A stretch of 64,000 nt of DNA, taken from positions 1 through 64,000 of the forward strand of contig QZKP01000006.1 of NCBI GenBank assembly GCA_003605055.1, in the 5' to 3' direction. A model generated the notes under the pieces. The model made no database searches and was not told the DNA's origin. It saw nothing but the letters and a program-made list of their open reading frames with translations. The stretch comes from Desulfarculus sp. Lineage in GTDB: Bacteria > Desulfobacterota > Desulfarculia > Desulfarculales > Desulfarculaceae. A program made the position numbers and the translations under genes. Shown piece after piece: positions 62,345 through 64,000 of this stretch (its first letter is position 1; each line of letters starts with the position of its first letter).

Positions 62345-63496
62345 ATGGACTTCGAACTATCTATGGAGCAGGAAATCCTGCGCAAGACGGTGCGCGACTT
62401 CGCCGAGAAGGAGATCGCGCCGGTTGCCCGGGAGCTGGACGAAAAGGAAGAATTCTCCCTGGACACCTGCCGGGCCATGGGCGAGCTGGGCCTGTTCGGC
62501 ATGGTGGTGGACGAGGCCTACGGCGGCCAGGGCATGGACTACGTGTCCTACATCATCGCCGTGGAGGAGCTGGCCCGCGTGGACGGCTCCCACGCCGCCA
62601 CCATCGCCGCGGGCAACTCCCTGGGCATCGCCCCCCTGTACTACTACGGCAGCGAGGCGCAGAAGAAGAAGTACCTGCCCAAGCTCTGCACCGGCGAGAG
62701 GCTCTGGGGCTTCGGGCTCACCGAGCCGGGCGCCGGCAGCGACGCCGGCAACAGCGCCACCACCGCCGTGCTGGATGGCAACGAGTGGGTGCTGAGCGGA
62801 TCCAAAATATTCATCACCAACGCCAGCGCCCCCAACAGCCTGGGCGTGACCGTCATGTGCAAGAGCGGCAAGCGGGGCGACGGCCGCGACGAGCTGTCCT
62901 GCGTCCTGGTGGAGCACGGCACCCGCGGCTTCGAGGCCCGACCCATGCACGGCAAGCTCATGTGGCGGGCCTCCAACACCAGCGAGCTATACTTCGACGA
63001 CTGCCGGGTGCCCAAGGACAACATCCTGGGCGATCGGGGCAAGGGCTTCCGCCAGATGCTGGAGACCCTGGACGCCGGCCGGCTGTCCATCGGGTCCATG
63101 GGCGTGGGCGGCGCGCAGGGGGCCTATGAGCTGGCCCTGCGCTATGCCAAGGAGCGGGTGCAGTTCGGCCGGCCCATCAGTCAGTTCCAGATCAACGCCT
63201 TCAAGCTGGCGGACATGGCCCTGGAGATCGAGGCCGCGCGCCTGCTGCTCTACAAGGCCTGCTGGCTGCGGGACAAGCACCAGAATTATTCCAAGCTGGC
63301 GGCCATGGCCAAGCTCTACGCCTCGGAGGTCATGGGGCGGGTGGTCAGCGAGGCGGTGCAGCTCCACGGCGGCTACGGCCTGATGAAGGAGTACAACGTG
63401 GAGCGCTTCTACCGCGACCAGAAGCTACTGACCATCGGCGAGGGCACCAGCGAGATCCAGAGGCTAGTGATCGCCAGGCTGATCGGGGCGATCTAG
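62345..63496 (+). CDS. Acyl-CoA dehydrogenase
   Basis: A flavoenzyme that forms the alpha-beta double bond in acyl-CoA and passes electrons to ETF. Blocks: EQEILRKTVRDFAEKEIAP, LTEPGAGSDAG, KIFITNA, QFGRPISQFQ and the C-terminal HGGYGLMKEYNVERFYRDQK with the catalytic Glu in GEGTSEIQRLVIAR. It has 383 residues, the normal length. ATG 62345 has GGGGAGGCGGGG upstream. It is in the cluster with the thiolase-like pair but 129 bases away, so may have a separate promoter. Confidence 0.95.
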   Translation: MDFELSMEQEILRKTVRDFAEKEIAPVARELDEKEEFSLDTCRAMGELGLFGMVVDEAYGGQGMDYVSYIIAVEELARVDGSHAATIAAGNSLGIAPLYYYGSEAQKKKYLPKLCTGERLWGFGLTEPGAGSDAGNSATTAVLDGNEWVLSGSKIFITNASAPNSLGVTVMCKSGKRGDGRDELSCVLVEHGTRGFEARPMHGKLMWRASNTSELYFDDCRVPKDNILGDRGKGFRQMLETLDAGRLSIGSMGVGGAQGAYELALRYAKERVQFGRPISQFQINAFKLADMALEIEAARLLLYKACWLRDKHQNYSKLAAMAKLYASEVMGRVVSEAVQLHGGYGLMKEYNVERFYRDQKLLTIGEGTSEIQRLVIARLIGAI

Positions 63497-63523
63497 AAGA
63501 GAAGAGCCAAGAGGGAAGAAAAG

Positions 63524-63552
63524 GGCGCCTCCGTCAGGGGGTGCCTTTTATT
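63524..63552 (+). terminator. Terminator after the acyl-CoA dehydrogenase gene (likely bidirectional)
   Basis: GGCGCCTCC pairs with GGGGGTGCC (two wobbles) and is followed by TTTTATT; the minus strand has CTTTTCTT after the stem. Confidence 0.8.
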
Positions 63553-63559
63553 CTTCCGG

Positions 63560-63955
63560 CTAGACCCTGGACGGACGCCCTCTGCCCCGGCCGCTCTTGT
63601 GCATGGTGGCCTCGGTCTTGTCCGGGTTCTTGTCCAGGTGCTTGTAGCGGTGCCTGGCCAGCTCGGCCAGGTCCTGCAAGACCCGGGGCAGATCGGACGA
63701 CTTCCACAGCGCCTGGAACCTGCCCTGGCGGTGCAGCTCCGGGCTCAGCCGGTAGTACGGTGGAGCGGCCGGGTCGAAGACGATGTCCTCGGTGTAAATT
63801 GTCAGGTCCCCGCCCGCCGCGGCCAGAATCAGGTCCTTGGCCGAGTGGTGGAATTCCTTTCTTACGTCCTCGGTGGACTCCGCGGCGTTGATCTTGTTGC
63901 GGAAGGCCGGGAGAATCTGGCGCTCGTACTTGGTCACGGATTTCAAGGCGGACAT
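63560..63955 (-). CDS. Conserved hypothetical protein (131 aa)
   Basis: A soluble, mostly helical protein beginning MSALKSVTKYERQILPAF, with RHRYKHLDKNPDKTEA and a basic tail (KSGRGRGRPSRV). No domain is recognised. ATG 63955 has AGAGAG upstream. It lies convergent to the acyl-CoA dehydrogenase gene. The upstream region runs off the window. Confidence 0.65.
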   Translation of the reverse strand: MSALKSVTKYERQILPAFRNKINAAESTEDVRKEFHHSAKDLILAAAGGDLTIYTEDIVFDPAAPPYYRLSPELHRQGRFQALWKSSDLPRVLQDLAELARHRYKHLDKNPDKTEATMHKSGRGRGRPSRV

Positions 63956-64000
63956 ATGCTTTCTCTCTGGGCTGGGAACCGCGTGCAGGCGATGGTTCCC

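Overview
The window is chromosomal DNA of a high-GC, strictly anaerobic, respiring bacterium, most likely a sulfate-reducing Desulfobacterota member (Desulfarculales-like is my guess). The strongest pointers are a complete qrcABCD menaquinone-reductase operon, futalosine-route menaquinone genes (mqnE, mqnC and an amidohydrolase), a B12-dependent acyl-CoA mutase pair, thiolase and acyl-CoA dehydrogenase genes, and many NtrC-type two-component genes. Gene density is high. Most long antisense ORFs in the track are GC-driven shadows.

Layout. 0-0.6 kb: decayed insertion-sequence debris beside a tRNA-Asn gene. 0.8-13.7 kb: housekeeping and accessory genes (Na+/solute symporter, flavoprotein, zinc ribbon, SurE, HtrA protease, FmdE/HD pair, OYE-type reductase, glycosyltransferase 9, phosphoesterase, a kinase-DUF1566 fusion, YceI). 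13.7-17.5 kb: MarR and TetR regulators and a two-subunit acyl-CoA mutase with an unusual active-site signature. 17.9-24.3 kb: Hsp20, FtsH, a MntA/HepT module with a broken toxin, pyruvate kinase, and a small operon with a thioesterase, a freestanding tRNA-Thr editing domain and a rubrerythrin-like protein. 24.2-29.4 kb: globin-type sensor kinase, chagasin-like inhibitor, a molybdopterin-fold protein without its cysteine, cupin, UDP-xylose synthase, Nudix. 29.6-34.9 kb: qrcABCD plus a 53-residue membrane protein missed by the ORF track. 35-44.2 kb: HAD, signal peptidase, mqn operon, DUF2652 cyclase-like protein, DmeF, aconitase. 44.4-50.6 kb: a sigma-54-controlled small Cys protein, a receiver-only protein, a Lon-like protease, a low-GC foreign gene and an NtrC-type regulator. 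50.8-59.3 kb: PHP-UvrD fusion, PAS/HD-GYP hybrid, and a ZraP/ZraS/ZraR-like envelope metal-stress system. 59.7-64 kb: XRE-cupin regulator controlling a thiolase-like/DUF35/acyl-CoA dehydrogenase cluster.

How it fits together. The mqn genes make menaquinone and Qrc reduces it with electrons from periplasmic hydrogenase/formate dehydrogenase cytochromes. The mutase, thiolase-like and acyl-CoA dehydrogenase genes point to oxidation of branched or unusual acyl-CoAs. Three near-consensus sigma-54 promoters (4.1, 44.7 and 59.4 kb) drive three small proteins, two of them probable zinc/Cys proteins and one ZraP-like. Two sigma-54 activators are encoded in the window.

Most interesting: the mutase with Asn at the normally invariant GYH histidine; the HepT gene whose nonsense codon falls on the catalytic arginine; the sigma-54 promoter with an IHF-like site and twin enhancer dyads at 44.7-45.0 kb; the small fifth qrc ORF; and two enzyme-fold proteins (molybdopterin and thiolase) that lack their key cysteine. 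All assignments are by reading motifs; no database search was run.
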